Source of the DNA: UBA11346 sp038318565
GTDB lineage: Bacteria > Planctomycetota > UBA11346
Direction of reading: 5' to 3'
Length of the DNA stretch: 9,101 nt
Assembly: GCA_038318565.1 (NCBI GenBank)
Contig: JBBQCI010000114.1
Coordinates: forward strand, 1-9,101
Shown here: positions 1 through 6,484 of the stretch, one piece after another
How the letters are laid out: every line of letters begins with the position of its first letter
How positions within the stretch are numbered: the stretch's first letter is position 1
Notes under the pieces: model-generated
What the model was told of the DNA's origin: nothing
The model's database searches: none
What the model saw: the letters and a program-made list of their open reading frames with translations, nothing else
Made by a program: the position numbers and the translations under genes

Positions 1-24
1 CCGCCCCCTCACCCTGGGCCAACC

Positions 25-549
25 ATGGATACTGTCGTCTTCGTCCTCCAGATCCTGATGTGGATCCTCTGCCCGGCCGTCATCGGTCTGATCCTGCTGC
101 AGGGCGCGGCTGGAGACATCTCCAGCGCCTTTGGCGGCGGCGGCCAGCTCGACGCCTCGCTCGGCGTTGGTGCCCACCGCAAAATGGCGCAGGCCACCGG
201 CGTGCTAGCGGTCCTGTTTTTCGCCATGGTTCTGGCGCTGGCCTATCCCCACCGCAAGTCGTTCCACGACGTCAGTGGCAGCGCCAAGCCGACCACCGGC
301 ACTCAGCCCGCACCGACGACTACGCCGAATCCACCCATAATGATTCCCGTCGGCGGGACACCCAAACCTGTTGAGGCCAAGGCCGTCGAAATCGCGCCGG
401 TCTCGCCGACGACGCCCGTCGTGATTCCCACGGTCGAGGCGGTCAAGTCCACCGAAGCCAAGCCAACCATCGTCACCCCGGCCCCTGCAGCGGTCACCGC
501 GCCTGCACCAGTCGAAGCTCCGGCCCAGCCGACGCCAACCAAGCCGTAA
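25..549 (+). CDS. secG: SecG, preprotein translocase subunit with long Pro/Ala/Thr-rich C-terminal tail
   Basis: SecG is the small inner-membrane subunit of the SecYEG channel and helps SecA-driven protein export. The 174-residue product has the family layout: a first hydrophobic helix (about residues 3-25), the conserved loop LLQGAAGDISSAFGGGG (24-40), and a second helix (about 55-74). The loop matches the SecG pattern of LLQ, small residues, then a FGGG run, although the usual Lys-Gly in it is replaced by Ala-Ala-Gly. Residues 85-174 form a low-complexity tail of Pro, Ala, Thr and Val with no membrane segment, making the protein clearly longer than E. coli SecG (about 110 residues). The tail is presumably disordered. 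The ATG at 25 begins right at the first helix; no strong ribosome binding site precedes it. A strong hairpin lies 28 bases after the stop, so secG appears to end its transcription unit. Family call is firm; tail function is unknown. Confidence 0.9.
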   Translation: MDTVVFVLQILMWILCPAVIGLILLQGAAGDISSAFGGGGQLDASLGVGAHRKMAQATGVLAVLFFAMVLALAYPHRKSFHDVSGSAKPTTGTQPAPTTTPNPPIMIPVGGTPKPVEAKAVEIAPVSPTTPVVIPTVEAVKSTEAKPTIVTPAPAAVTAPAPVEAPAQPTPTKP

Positions 550-577
550 ACACACAGTTCGGCTTCATCGCGCAGCA

Positions 578-610
578 ATCGCCCTTCCGGAGTCGTCCCG
601 GAAGGGCGAT
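578..610 (+). terminator. Perfect 13-bp hairpin after secG, probable terminator
   Basis: ATCGCCCTTCCGG (578-590) is perfectly complemented by CCGGAAGGGCGAT (598-610) around a 7-base loop. It starts 28 bases after the secG stop. The following bases (GTCGTTTGCG) contain only a short T run, so it is not a textbook intrinsic terminator. Because the arms are fully symmetrical it could serve either strand, but the only genes seen are on +. It separates secG from the PDH operon. Confidence 0.7.
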
Positions 611-730
611 GTCGTTTGCGAAGGTTCTACAACCGACTTAGCGACCAGCACGGAAATCACCGATGTTGGGCCTTCGGACGCCAACTTCGCCATCCAGGCT
701 CTTGCGAGATGCCGCCGAACCAGCATGGTC

Positions 731-742
731 CCGACGCGTCGG
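731..742. promoter_or_regulatory. 12-bp perfect palindrome upstream of pdhA, possible operator
   Basis: CCGACGCGTCGG is a perfect dyad ending 22 bases before the preferred pdhA start at 765. Its placement in the leader of the PDH operon would suit a dimeric repressor site, but in GC-rich DNA such palindromes also arise by chance and no known operator is matched. If translation instead starts at 663, the site lies inside the coding region. Confidence 0.2.
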
Positions 743-764
743 CATATCCCGCGCAGGAACCCTG

Positions 765-1778
765 ATGCCCGCCCCGCTCTACCAGGTTGATCCCATCGCG
801 GTCCGCAACGAGATCGGCCGCGACCGCCTCCTCGCCATGTGGCGCCAGATGCTGCTGATCCGGCGGTTCGAGGAACGAGCCGAGCTGGCCTACAAGGCCA
901 GGCAGATCGCCGGCTTCCTCCACCTCTACATCGGTCAGGAAGCGGTTGCCACCGGCTGGTTCGCCCACCTGAATCCCGGCATCGACGCCAGTGTCACCAG
1001 CTATCGCTGCCACGCCCAGGCCATCCTGTCCGGCGTCGGCATCGATGAGCTGATGGCCGAATTGTACGGCAAAGCCACCGGCAACGTCAAGGGCAAGGGC
1101 GGGTCAATGCACTTCTTCTCCAAAGAGAAGAAGATGCTTGGCGGCCACGGCATCGTCGGCGGCCAGATCCCGGTCGGCACCGGCGCCGCGTTCAGCGCCA
1201 AGTACCGCAAGAGCGGCGGCGTCTCGATCAGCTTCTTCGGCGATGGCGCCACCCCGCAGGGCACTTTCCATGAGTCGCTGAACATGGCCTCGCTGTGGGA
1301 CCTGCCGGCGATCTACATGATCGAGAACAACCAGTACGGCATGGGCACGGCGTGCAGCCGCTCGAACGCGGTCGAGAGCTTGGCCGAGACCAAAGCGATC
1401 GGTTACGGCATGAAGTCGTACACCTTCGATGGCCTTGATCTGTTCGCCTCGTGGAAGTGCGCCCAGGAAGCGATCGCCTACGTCCGCCGCGAGTCCAAGC
1501 CGATCCTGGTCGAGGCCAAGACCTACCGCTACCGTGGCCACTCGGTCTCTGATGCCGGACTCTACCGCAGCAAGGAGGAGGTCGACCGTTACAAGGAGCT
1601 CGACCCGATCGGCCGCGTTCAGGCCGCCCTGCACGAAGCCAAGTGGCTGTCCGACGCCGAAGCTGAAGCGATCGAAGAGGAGGTGCGCGAGCGCGTTGCC
1701 GCCTGCGTCACGTTCGCCGAGCAGAGCCCCGAGCCGGCCCTGTCCGAACTCGCCACCCACGTCTACGCCGCGAGCTGA
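765..1778 (+). CDS. pdhA: Pyruvate dehydrogenase E1 component, alpha subunit
   Basis: With E1 beta this forms the thiamine-diphosphate (ThDP) enzyme that decarboxylates pyruvate and acetylates the lipoyl group of E2 in the cytoplasm. From the ATG at 765 the product has 337 residues, a normal length for bacterial E1 alpha. The ThDP/Mg motif runs from GDG (159-161) to ENNQYGMGT (187-195). The GHG-IVGGQIPVGTGAA stretch (127-142) and the YRYRGHSVSD loop (254-263) are typical of pyruvate E1 alpha; the Pro that usually follows this loop is Ala here. YGMGT favours pyruvate over branched-chain substrates; acetoin dehydrogenase is the main alternative. Start choice: AGGA at 755-758 sits six bases before ATG 765. 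An in-frame ATG at 663 would add 34 Arg/Ser/Ala-rich residues (371 aa) and also has a GGA eight bases upstream, so it cannot be excluded. First gene of the PDH operon; four bases separate it from pdhB. Confidence 0.93.
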   Translation: MPAPLYQVDPIAVRNEIGRDRLLAMWRQMLLIRRFEERAELAYKARQIAGFLHLYIGQEAVATGWFAHLNPGIDASVTSYRCHAQAILSGVGIDELMAELYGKATGNVKGKGGSMHFFSKEKKMLGGHGIVGGQIPVGTGAAFSAKYRKSGGVSISFFGDGATPQGTFHESLNMASLWDLPAIYMIENNQYGMGTACSRSNAVESLAETKAIGYGMKSYTFDGLDLFASWKCAQEAIAYVRRESKPILVEAKTYRYRGHSVSDAGLYRSKEEVDRYKELDPIGRVQAALHEAKWLSDAEAEAIEEEVRERVAACVTFAEQSPEPALSELATHVYAAS

Positions 1779-1782
1779 TCCG

Positions 1783-2859
1783 ATGTCCACGCCTCTCGCC
1801 CCCTCGCTGGCCGTCCGTCGCCCGCTGAATCCAAAGACCGACCCGATCAACGGCCATAAGGGCGTTGATCTTGGCGACGGCAGCCAGCTTGTCTCGGTGC
1901 GTATGGCAATCTGCCAGGCGCTCTACGAAGAGATGAACCGCGACCCGTCCATCTATGTGATGGGCGAAGAAGTCGCGCAGTACAACGGCGCCTACAAAGT
2001 GACCAAGGGCCTGCTTGATGTGTTCGGCCCCGAGCGCGTGATTGACAGCCCGATCACCGAGAGCGGCTTCACCGGCCTGGCGGTTGGCGCAGCGATGACC
2101 GGCCTGCGCCCAGTGATCGAGTTCATGAGCTGGAACTTCAGCTTCGTCGCCTTCGACCAGATCATCTCGAACGCCTCGAAGATGAACTACATGACCGGCG
2201 GCATGTTTCCCATCCCGCTGGTCATGCGCGGCCCCAACGGCGCCGGACCGCGCGTCTCGTCGCAGCACTCGCATGCGGTCGAGGCGCTGTACGCGCAATT
2301 CCCTGGTCTGATCGTGGTGTCACCTTCGACGCCGTACGACGCCAAGGGTCTGATGAAGACGGCGCTGCGGCAGAACAATCCGGTGTGCTTCCTGGAAAAC
2401 GAGATGATCTACAATCTCGAACAGGAGATCCCGATCGCCGACTACGCGATCCCCTTCGGCCAGGCCGATCTTAAGCGTGAAGGAAGCGACTGCACCATCG
2501 TCGCGGTCAGCCGCAGCGTGCACTGGTCGCTTGAGGCCGCTGCCGAGCTGGCCAAGGAGGGCATCGAGTGCGAGGTCCTTGACCTGCGCACGGTCAAGCC
2601 GCTCGACATCGACGCGATCGTCCGCTCAGTGCGCAAGACCAACCGCTGCGTGGTGGTCGAGGAATGCTACCGCACCGGCGGTATTGGCGCCGAAGTCGCT
2701 GCCCAGCTGATGGAATTCGCCTTCGATGACCTCGATGCCCCGGTCGGCCGCGTGACCACGACCGAAAACCCCATGCCCTACGCCGCGAATCTCGAACACG
2801 AGACGCTGCCCAAGCCCCATCGCATCGTCGCCGCCGTCCGTGCGGCTTGTTACCGATGA
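1783..2859 (+). CDS. pdhB: Pyruvate dehydrogenase E1 component, beta subunit
   Basis: Partner of PdhA in the alpha2beta2 E1 enzyme. The 358-residue product shows the transketolase-like core starting near residue 38 (VSVRMAICQALYEEM), the GEEVA motif (61-65) whose Glu contacts the thiamine ring in this family, DSPITESGFTGLAVGAAM (88-105), the SSQHSH segment (159-164) with the active-site His, and the C-terminal domain with LDLRTVKPLD (267-276), VVEE (291-294) and NPMPYAANLE (329-338). The ATG at 1783, four bases after the pdhA stop, gives about 37 residues ahead of the core. This extension is too short to be the lipoyl domain found on alphaproteobacterial PdhB and has no lipoyl DKA motif. Close spacing indicates co-translation with pdhA. 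An internal ATG at 1903 would remove the extension but has worse operon spacing. Confidence 0.93.
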   Translation: MSTPLAPSLAVRRPLNPKTDPINGHKGVDLGDGSQLVSVRMAICQALYEEMNRDPSIYVMGEEVAQYNGAYKVTKGLLDVFGPERVIDSPITESGFTGLAVGAAMTGLRPVIEFMSWNFSFVAFDQIISNASKMNYMTGGMFPIPLVMRGPNGAGPRVSSQHSHAVEALYAQFPGLIVVSPSTPYDAKGLMKTALRQNNPVCFLENEMIYNLEQEIPIADYAIPFGQADLKREGSDCTIVAVSRSVHWSLEAAAELAKEGIECEVLDLRTVKPLDIDAIVRSVRKTNRCVVVEECYRTGGIGAEVAAQLMEFAFDDLDAPVGRVTTTENPMPYAANLEHETLPKPHRIVAAVRAACYR

Positions 2860-2894
2860 GCACTGTCGTGCTCCCTTGGCTTTGTCGCGGCTCA

Positions 2895-2996
2895 TTCTGG
2901 TCGGCATGCGCCTGCCAGAACGTGGGCGGATGGGCTTCGCCCATTCTATCCGCCGACCGCCACTCGGCGCCCGGCCCATCGCTGCGCGACGGGGCC
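2895..2996 (+). other. Three consecutive hairpins in the pdhB-pdhC intergenic region
   Basis: The 159-base gap between pdhB and pdhC can fold into three stems in a row. Hairpin 1 (2895-2920): TTCTGG pairs with CCAGAA, then a 2x2 internal loop, then GGC/GCC around ATGC. Hairpin 2 (2925-2954): GGCGGAT pairs with ATCCGCC, with GGGC-TTC-GCCC inside and a five-base bulge. Hairpin 3 (2973-2996): GGCCC/GGGCC plus TCGC/GCGA around TGC. None is followed by a T run, so they do not look like intrinsic terminators, and the operon must continue into pdhC. Possible roles are RNA processing, stability control or attenuation between E1 and E2. GC-rich DNA folds easily, so function is inference. Confidence 0.4.
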
Positions 2997-3018
2997 CCCT
3001 TCCCTGCTAGAGATCACT

Positions 3019-4296
3019 ATGATCACTGAACTGACCTTCCCCGCCCTGTCGCCGACCATGTCCGAAGGCACGCTCGTCGTGTGGCGCGTCAAATCCGGCG
3101 ACGTCATCAAGGCCGGCCAGGTGGTGGCCGAGATCCAGACCGACAAGGCGGTTGCCGAGTGGGAGTCGCCTGAAGGCGGCACCGTCCGCGAGCTGCTGAT
3201 CGCCGCTGGCTCGGTAGTCAAGGTCAACACCGTCTCCGCCATCATCACCAGCAAGGGCGAGGACATCGCCGCCACGCTAGCCGAGGCGAAGCGCAAGAAC
3301 GAGGCCCTGGCCACCAGCGGCTCCACCGCGCCCGCCGTCGCCACCGCCAGCGGTGCGCCCAAGCCGGCACCGAATTTCGCCGCCAACCCGGCCCCGGCCA
3401 AGCCCGCCCCAGTGAAGAAGGGCCCGCGCGTGACCCCAGTCGCTGCCCGGCTTGCGGCCGAGCACGGTCTCGATCTGAATCGCATCAGCGGCACCGGACC
3501 TGACGGCCGCATCGTCCGCACTGACGTCGAACGAGCCATCAAGGACGGCTCGGCCAAAGCCGGCGCCAGTTCCGCCGCCCCGACCAAGGCCAAGCTCAAG
3601 GTCCTGCGCGCCGACAAGTCCGACACCGCTGTGGCGATGTCGCCGATGCGCACGGTGATCGCCCAGCGTCTGCAGGCCAGCAAACAGCAAATCCCGCACT
3701 TCTACGTCGAGGATGTAGTCGACGCCTCGTTCCTGCACGCCCTGCGCGAGCAGCTCAACCTGATCGACGGTGTACGCGTCACGGTCAACGACCTGATCGT
3801 GCGCGCCTGCGCCCTGGCGCTGCGCGTTCACCCGCGCATCAATGCTACCTTCGACGGCAAGTCCGTGACCCAGCTCGACAGCGCCGACATCTCGGTCGCA
3901 GTCGCCTTGCCCGATGGCCTGATCACCCCGATCGTGACCAAGGCGCACAGCAAGAGCGCGCGCCAGATCGGCGAGGAGATCCGTGCCCTGGCCAAGAAGG
4001 CGCTGGACGGAAAGCTCGCTCCGGCCGAATTCCAGGGTGGCAGCTTCACCATCTCCAACCTCGGCGCGACCGGCATCACCGCCTTCAGCGCGATCATCAA
4101 CCCGCCCCAGGTCGCGATCCTGGCGGTGGCGGCGATCACCGATGCGCCGGTAGTACGCAACGGTGCCGTGGTCGCGGGCAAGACTCTGCGCCTGACCCTC
4201 AGCGCTGACCACCGCGCAGTCGACGGCGCCGACGCTGCAAACTTCATGAAGACGCTGCGCGAACTGCTCGAAGCCCCAGCCAACCTGCTCATCTGA
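3019..4296 (+). CDS. pdhC: Pyruvate dehydrogenase E2, dihydrolipoyl acetyltransferase
   Basis: E2 is the structural core of the PDH complex; its swinging lipoyl arm carries the acetyl group from E1 to coenzyme A. The 425-residue product has the standard order: one N-terminal lipoyl domain (about 1-78) with the lipoylated Lys43 in TDKA; an Ala/Pro/Lys-rich linker (about 100-135); a peripheral subunit-binding domain (about 136-173, TPVAARLAAEHG and GTGPDGRIVRTDV); a second linker; and the acyltransferase domain (about 205-425) ending with SADHRAVDG (395-403), in which His398 and Asp402 are the catalytic pair. NLGATGITAFSAIINPPQ (347-364) is also typical. The substrate is inferred to be acetyl-CoA from the neighbouring pyruvate-type E1. 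It begins 159 bases after pdhB and ends 10 bases before lpdA. No strong ribosome binding site precedes the start. Confidence 0.94.
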   Translation: MITELTFPALSPTMSEGTLVVWRVKSGDVIKAGQVVAEIQTDKAVAEWESPEGGTVRELLIAAGSVVKVNTVSAIITSKGEDIAATLAEAKRKNEALATSGSTAPAVATASGAPKPAPNFAANPAPAKPAPVKKGPRVTPVAARLAAEHGLDLNRISGTGPDGRIVRTDVERAIKDGSAKAGASSAAPTKAKLKVLRADKSDTAVAMSPMRTVIAQRLQASKQQIPHFYVEDVVDASFLHALREQLNLIDGVRVTVNDLIVRACALALRVHPRINATFDGKSVTQLDSADISVAVALPDGLITPIVTKAHSKSARQIGEEIRALAKKALDGKLAPAEFQGGSFTISNLGATGITAFSAIINPPQVAILAVAAITDAPVVRNGAVVAGKTLRLTLSADHRAVDGADAANFMKTLRELLEAPANLLI

Positions 4297-4306
4297 ACGG
4301 AAACAA

Positions 4307-5698
4307 ATGGCTGACTACGACGTTCTCGTCATCGGTGCCGGTCCCGGCGGTTACGTCGCGGCGATCAAGGCCGCACAGCACGGCAAGAAGACCGCGGTGG
4401 TCGAACGCGAAGCGCTCGGCGGCATCTGTCTGAACTGGGGTTGCATCCCGACCAAGGCCCTGCTAAAAAGCGCCGAGGTGCTGGAAAGCATGCGCCACGC
4501 CAAGGATTTCGGCCTCGTCGCCACCGACGTGAGGGCTGATTTCCCGGCGGTGATGAGGCGCTCACGCGATGTTGCCAACGGCATGTCCAAGGGCATCGAT
4601 TTCCTGATGACGAAGAACAATATCACCGTGCTGAACGGCACGGCCTCGTTCTCCGGCCCGAAGACCCTGATCCTGACCACGACGGACGGCAGCACCCAAA
4701 CGGTGACCGCCGACAACATCATCATCGCCACCGGGCACAAGCCGCGCACCTTTCCGCACTTGCCGGTCGACGGGAAAAAGGTGATCAACTATCGCCACGC
4801 CCTGTCGCTGGAGCAGCTGCCCGCCTCGGTCTTGTGCATCGGCGCCGGCGCCATCGGCATGGAATTCGGTTTCTTCCTACGCTCGATGGGGACCGCGGTT
4901 ACTGTCGTCGAAGTAATGGACCAGGTCCTGCCGGTCGAAGACGCCGAGATCGCCAAGTTCGTTGAACGCCAGTTCACCAAGCAGGGCGTGACGGTGAAGA
5001 CCCAGACCAAAGTCACCAAGCTCGAAGACAGCGCCAGCGGCGTGAAGGTCCATCTCGAAAAAGGCGGCGTCGCCGAAGTTGTCGAGGTCGAGAAGGTGCT
5101 GGTCGCGGTTGGCTTCCTCGCCAATACCGAAGGCCTCAATCTCGACACCGCCGGCGTCAAACTCGACGAACGCGGCTTCATCGCGGTGGACGCCAACCAG
5201 CTGACCAGCGCGCCAGGCGTCTACGCCATCGGCGACGTCGCCGGCAAGCAGTTGCTGGCGCACAAAGCCAGCTTCGAGGGCGAGGCCGCGGTCGGCCACA
5301 TCTGCGGGCAGCCGGCCCCGGTCGACTACCGCCAGATCCCCGGCTGCACCTACTGTCAGCCGCAGGTCGCTTCGATCGGCCTGACCGAGAAGAAAGCGCT
5401 GGAAGGCGGCCGGAAACTCAAGATCGGCCGTTTCCAGTTCGTCGCCTCGGGCAAGGCCAAAGCTATCGGCCATCCAGAGGGCATGGTGAAGCTGATCTTC
5501 GACGCCGAATTCGACCAGCTGATCGGCGCCCACATCGTCGGCGTCGACGCCACCGAGATGCTCGGCGAGCTGTGCCTGGCCCTGCGCCTGGAATGCACCG
5601 CCCGCGAGATCGCCGAGACCGTGCACGCACATCCGACGCTGGCCGAAGCGGTGATGGAAGCTGCCGCCGACGCCCTCGGACACGCCGTACATAAGTAG
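4307..5698 (+). CDS. lpdA: Dihydrolipoyl dehydrogenase (E3)
   Basis: E3 reoxidises the dihydrolipoyl group of E2 using FAD and NAD+. The 463-residue product has full family length. Visible motifs are the FAD-binding GAGPGG (10-15), the redox-active disulfide in GGICLNWGCIPTK (Cys41 and Cys46), ATGHKPR (141-147), the NAD-binding GAGAIGMEFG (179-188), the second FAD motif VYAIGD (305-310), and the C-terminal HAHPTLAE (440-447), where His442 and Glu447 form the catalytic base pair contributed to the partner subunit. All key residues are intact. The start is ten bases after the pdhC stop, with GGAAA just upstream as a ribosome binding site. As last gene of the PDH operon it may also serve 2-oxoglutarate dehydrogenase or glycine cleavage, because many bacteria share one E3. 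Confidence 0.95.
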   Translation: MADYDVLVIGAGPGGYVAAIKAAQHGKKTAVVEREALGGICLNWGCIPTKALLKSAEVLESMRHAKDFGLVATDVRADFPAVMRRSRDVANGMSKGIDFLMTKNNITVLNGTASFSGPKTLILTTTDGSTQTVTADNIIIATGHKPRTFPHLPVDGKKVINYRHALSLEQLPASVLCIGAGAIGMEFGFFLRSMGTAVTVVEVMDQVLPVEDAEIAKFVERQFTKQGVTVKTQTKVTKLEDSASGVKVHLEKGGVAEVVEVEKVLVAVGFLANTEGLNLDTAGVKLDERGFIAVDANQLTSAPGVYAIGDVAGKQLLAHKASFEGEAAVGHICGQPAPVDYRQIPGCTYCQPQVASIGLTEKKALEGGRKLKIGRFQFVASGKAKAIGHPEGMVKLIFDAEFDQLIGAHIVGVDATEMLGELCLALRLECTAREIAETVHAHPTLAEAVMEAAADALGHAVHK

Positions 5699-5699
5699 C

Positions 5700-5718
5700 C
5701 CGGGGACTTCTCCCCCGG
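5700..5718 (+). terminator. GC-rich hairpin just after lpdA, possible terminator
   Basis: CCGGGGA (5700-5706) pairs with TCCCCCGG (5711-5718) around a CTTC loop, with one bulged C in the second arm. It starts one base after the lpdA stop codon. There is no T run after it, so it may be a Rho-type or weak end signal, or a 3' stabilising stem for the PDH message. A gap of 196 bases to purN follows, which fits the end of an operon. Confidence 0.45.
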
Positions 5719-5836
5719 AGCCCCCGCGCGGCACGGCTAGCTCACGTTCGCCGATCGGGACCACGCACCCGGACACAGGCTCGCTGGGCGCGCGCTGCTC
5801 CACTACACACACAGCAAGCACCACGCCGATCGCCCC

Positions 5837-5848
5837 GCGCTTCGGCGC
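5837..5848 (+). other. Small UUCG-loop hairpin upstream of purN
   Basis: GCGC-TTCG-GCGC forms a four-base-pair stem closed by a C(UUCG)G tetraloop, a very stable RNA fold, 46 bases before the purN start. It may be part of the purN leader or chance. Apart from this and the hairpin at 5700-5718, I see no promoter or other signal in the 5699-5894 gap. Confidence 0.25.
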
Positions 5849-5894
5849 TCGCCAACGACGGTTGCCACAACGCACCGGGGTACAGGCTGCAGGT

Positions 5895-6440
5895 ATGACT
5901 GCGCGATTGGGCATCCTTCTCTCCGGTTCCGGCACGACCTACCAGAACCTCGCCGATCGCATCGCCGACGGGACGCTGCAGGCCGAGATCTGCGTGGTCG
6001 TGGCTAGCCGGCCAGATGCGTATGGGATCGAGCGGGCGAAGCGGCTAGGGCATTCCTGCGTCGTCGCCAAGGATCCGGCTGAGGTACTGCGCGCGCATGG
6101 CGCCGAGTTCGTCGCGATGTGCGGGTGGATGCGCTTCTGGGATCCACCGGCGCCATGGGTCGGACGGACGGTGAATGTGCATCCCAGCCTGCTGCCGTCG
6201 TTCGGCGGCAAGGGCATGTACGGGCACCATGTCCACGAGGCCGTGCTGGCCCACGGCTGCAAGGTCAGCGGCTGTACCGCTCACCTGGTCAGTGGCGGCT
6301 ACGACACCGGACCGATCCTCGATCAGCTGGCCGTGCGGGTTGAGGACGGCGACACTCCGGACACGCTGGCGGCCCGGGTGCAGGCGGCTGAGCGTGAATT
6401 GTATCCGCGGGCCATCGCCCAGCTCCTCGCCCGGACCTGA
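5895..6440 (+). CDS. purN: Phosphoribosylglycinamide formyltransferase
   Basis: PurN transfers a formyl group from 10-formyltetrahydrofolate to glycinamide ribonucleotide, an early step of purine synthesis. From the ATG at 5895 the product has 181 residues. The N-terminal LGILLSGSGTTYQNL (5-19) is the phosphate-binding loop. VNVHPSLLPSFGGKGMYG (93-110) holds Asn94 and His96, and GGYDTGPIL (134-142) holds Asp137; these match the catalytic Asn-His-Asp triad of the family. The end (DTLAARVQAAERELYP) is also typical. A TTG at 5862 would add 11 residues lacking family similarity, so ATG 5895 is preferred even though the nearest AGG lies only one base before it. The GGKGMYG form of the loop resembles versions I associate with PVC and Bacteroidota rather than E. 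coli. It stands alone here, without other pur genes. Confidence 0.9.
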   Translation: MTARLGILLSGSGTTYQNLADRIADGTLQAEICVVVASRPDAYGIERAKRLGHSCVVAKDPAEVLRAHGAEFVAMCGWMRFWDPPAPWVGRTVNVHPSLLPSFGGKGMYGHHVHEAVLAHGCKVSGCTAHLVSGGYDTGPILDQLAVRVEDGDTPDTLAARVQAAERELYPRAIAQLLART

Positions 6441-6461
6441 GCCCTGCGCTTGCGCTGGGCT
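6440..6461 (+). other. Hairpin at the purN stop, between purN and the hotdog gene
   Basis: AGCCC (6440-6444) pairs with GGGCT (6457-6461) and, inside a single T-T mismatch, GCGC pairs with GCGC over a very short loop. It starts in the last base of the purN stop codon. No T run follows, so it is either a weak terminator or an intercistronic stem. It lies eight bases before the ribosome binding site of the next gene. Confidence 0.4.
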
Positions 6462-6468
6462 GGCGACC

Positions 6469-6476
6469 AGGGAGGT
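6469..6476 (+). promoter_or_regulatory. Strong ribosome binding site for the hotdog gene
   Basis: AGGGAGGT lies with its GGAGG core nine bases ahead of the ATG at 6485. It is the clearest Shine-Dalgarno sequence in the window and fixes this start. Confidence 0.75.
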
Positions 6477-6484
6477 TTATACCG

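Noticed and set aside
616..644. Possible promoter TTGCGA with TAGCGA 17 bases on, upstream of pdhA
   Set aside because: The -10 element matches the consensus at too few positions, so the spacing alone is not persuasive.
1104..1850. Long open frame on the - strand opposite pdhA
   Set aside because: It lies antisense to a clear pdhA gene. GC-rich coding DNA often leaves the opposite frames open, and the product shows no family features.
2856..3029. Small open frame of 57 codons overlapping the pdhB stop (ATGA) and the pdhC start
   Set aside because: The overlap suggests coupling, but the product is irregular in composition, matches nothing I know, and coincides with the three-hairpin region. 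It reads like translated non-coding DNA.
3277..4212. 311-codon open frame on the - strand opposite pdhC
   Set aside because: It is a shadow of the pdhC coding frame and has no recognisable domain or start context.
765..5698. Acetoin or branched-chain 2-oxoacid dehydrogenase complex instead of PDH
   Set aside because: The E1 alpha segment ENNQYGMGT and the overall E1 motifs fit the pyruvate type best, although substrate is not proven by sequence alone.
5862..5894. Upstream TTG start for purN
   Set aside because: The 11 added residues do not resemble the PurN N-terminus, which begins naturally at ATG 5895 just before the phosphate-binding loop.
4877..5935. 352-codon open frame on the - strand opposite lpdA
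   Set aside because: It is antisense to an intact lpdA with all catalytic motifs; its length is explained by codon bias on the + strand.
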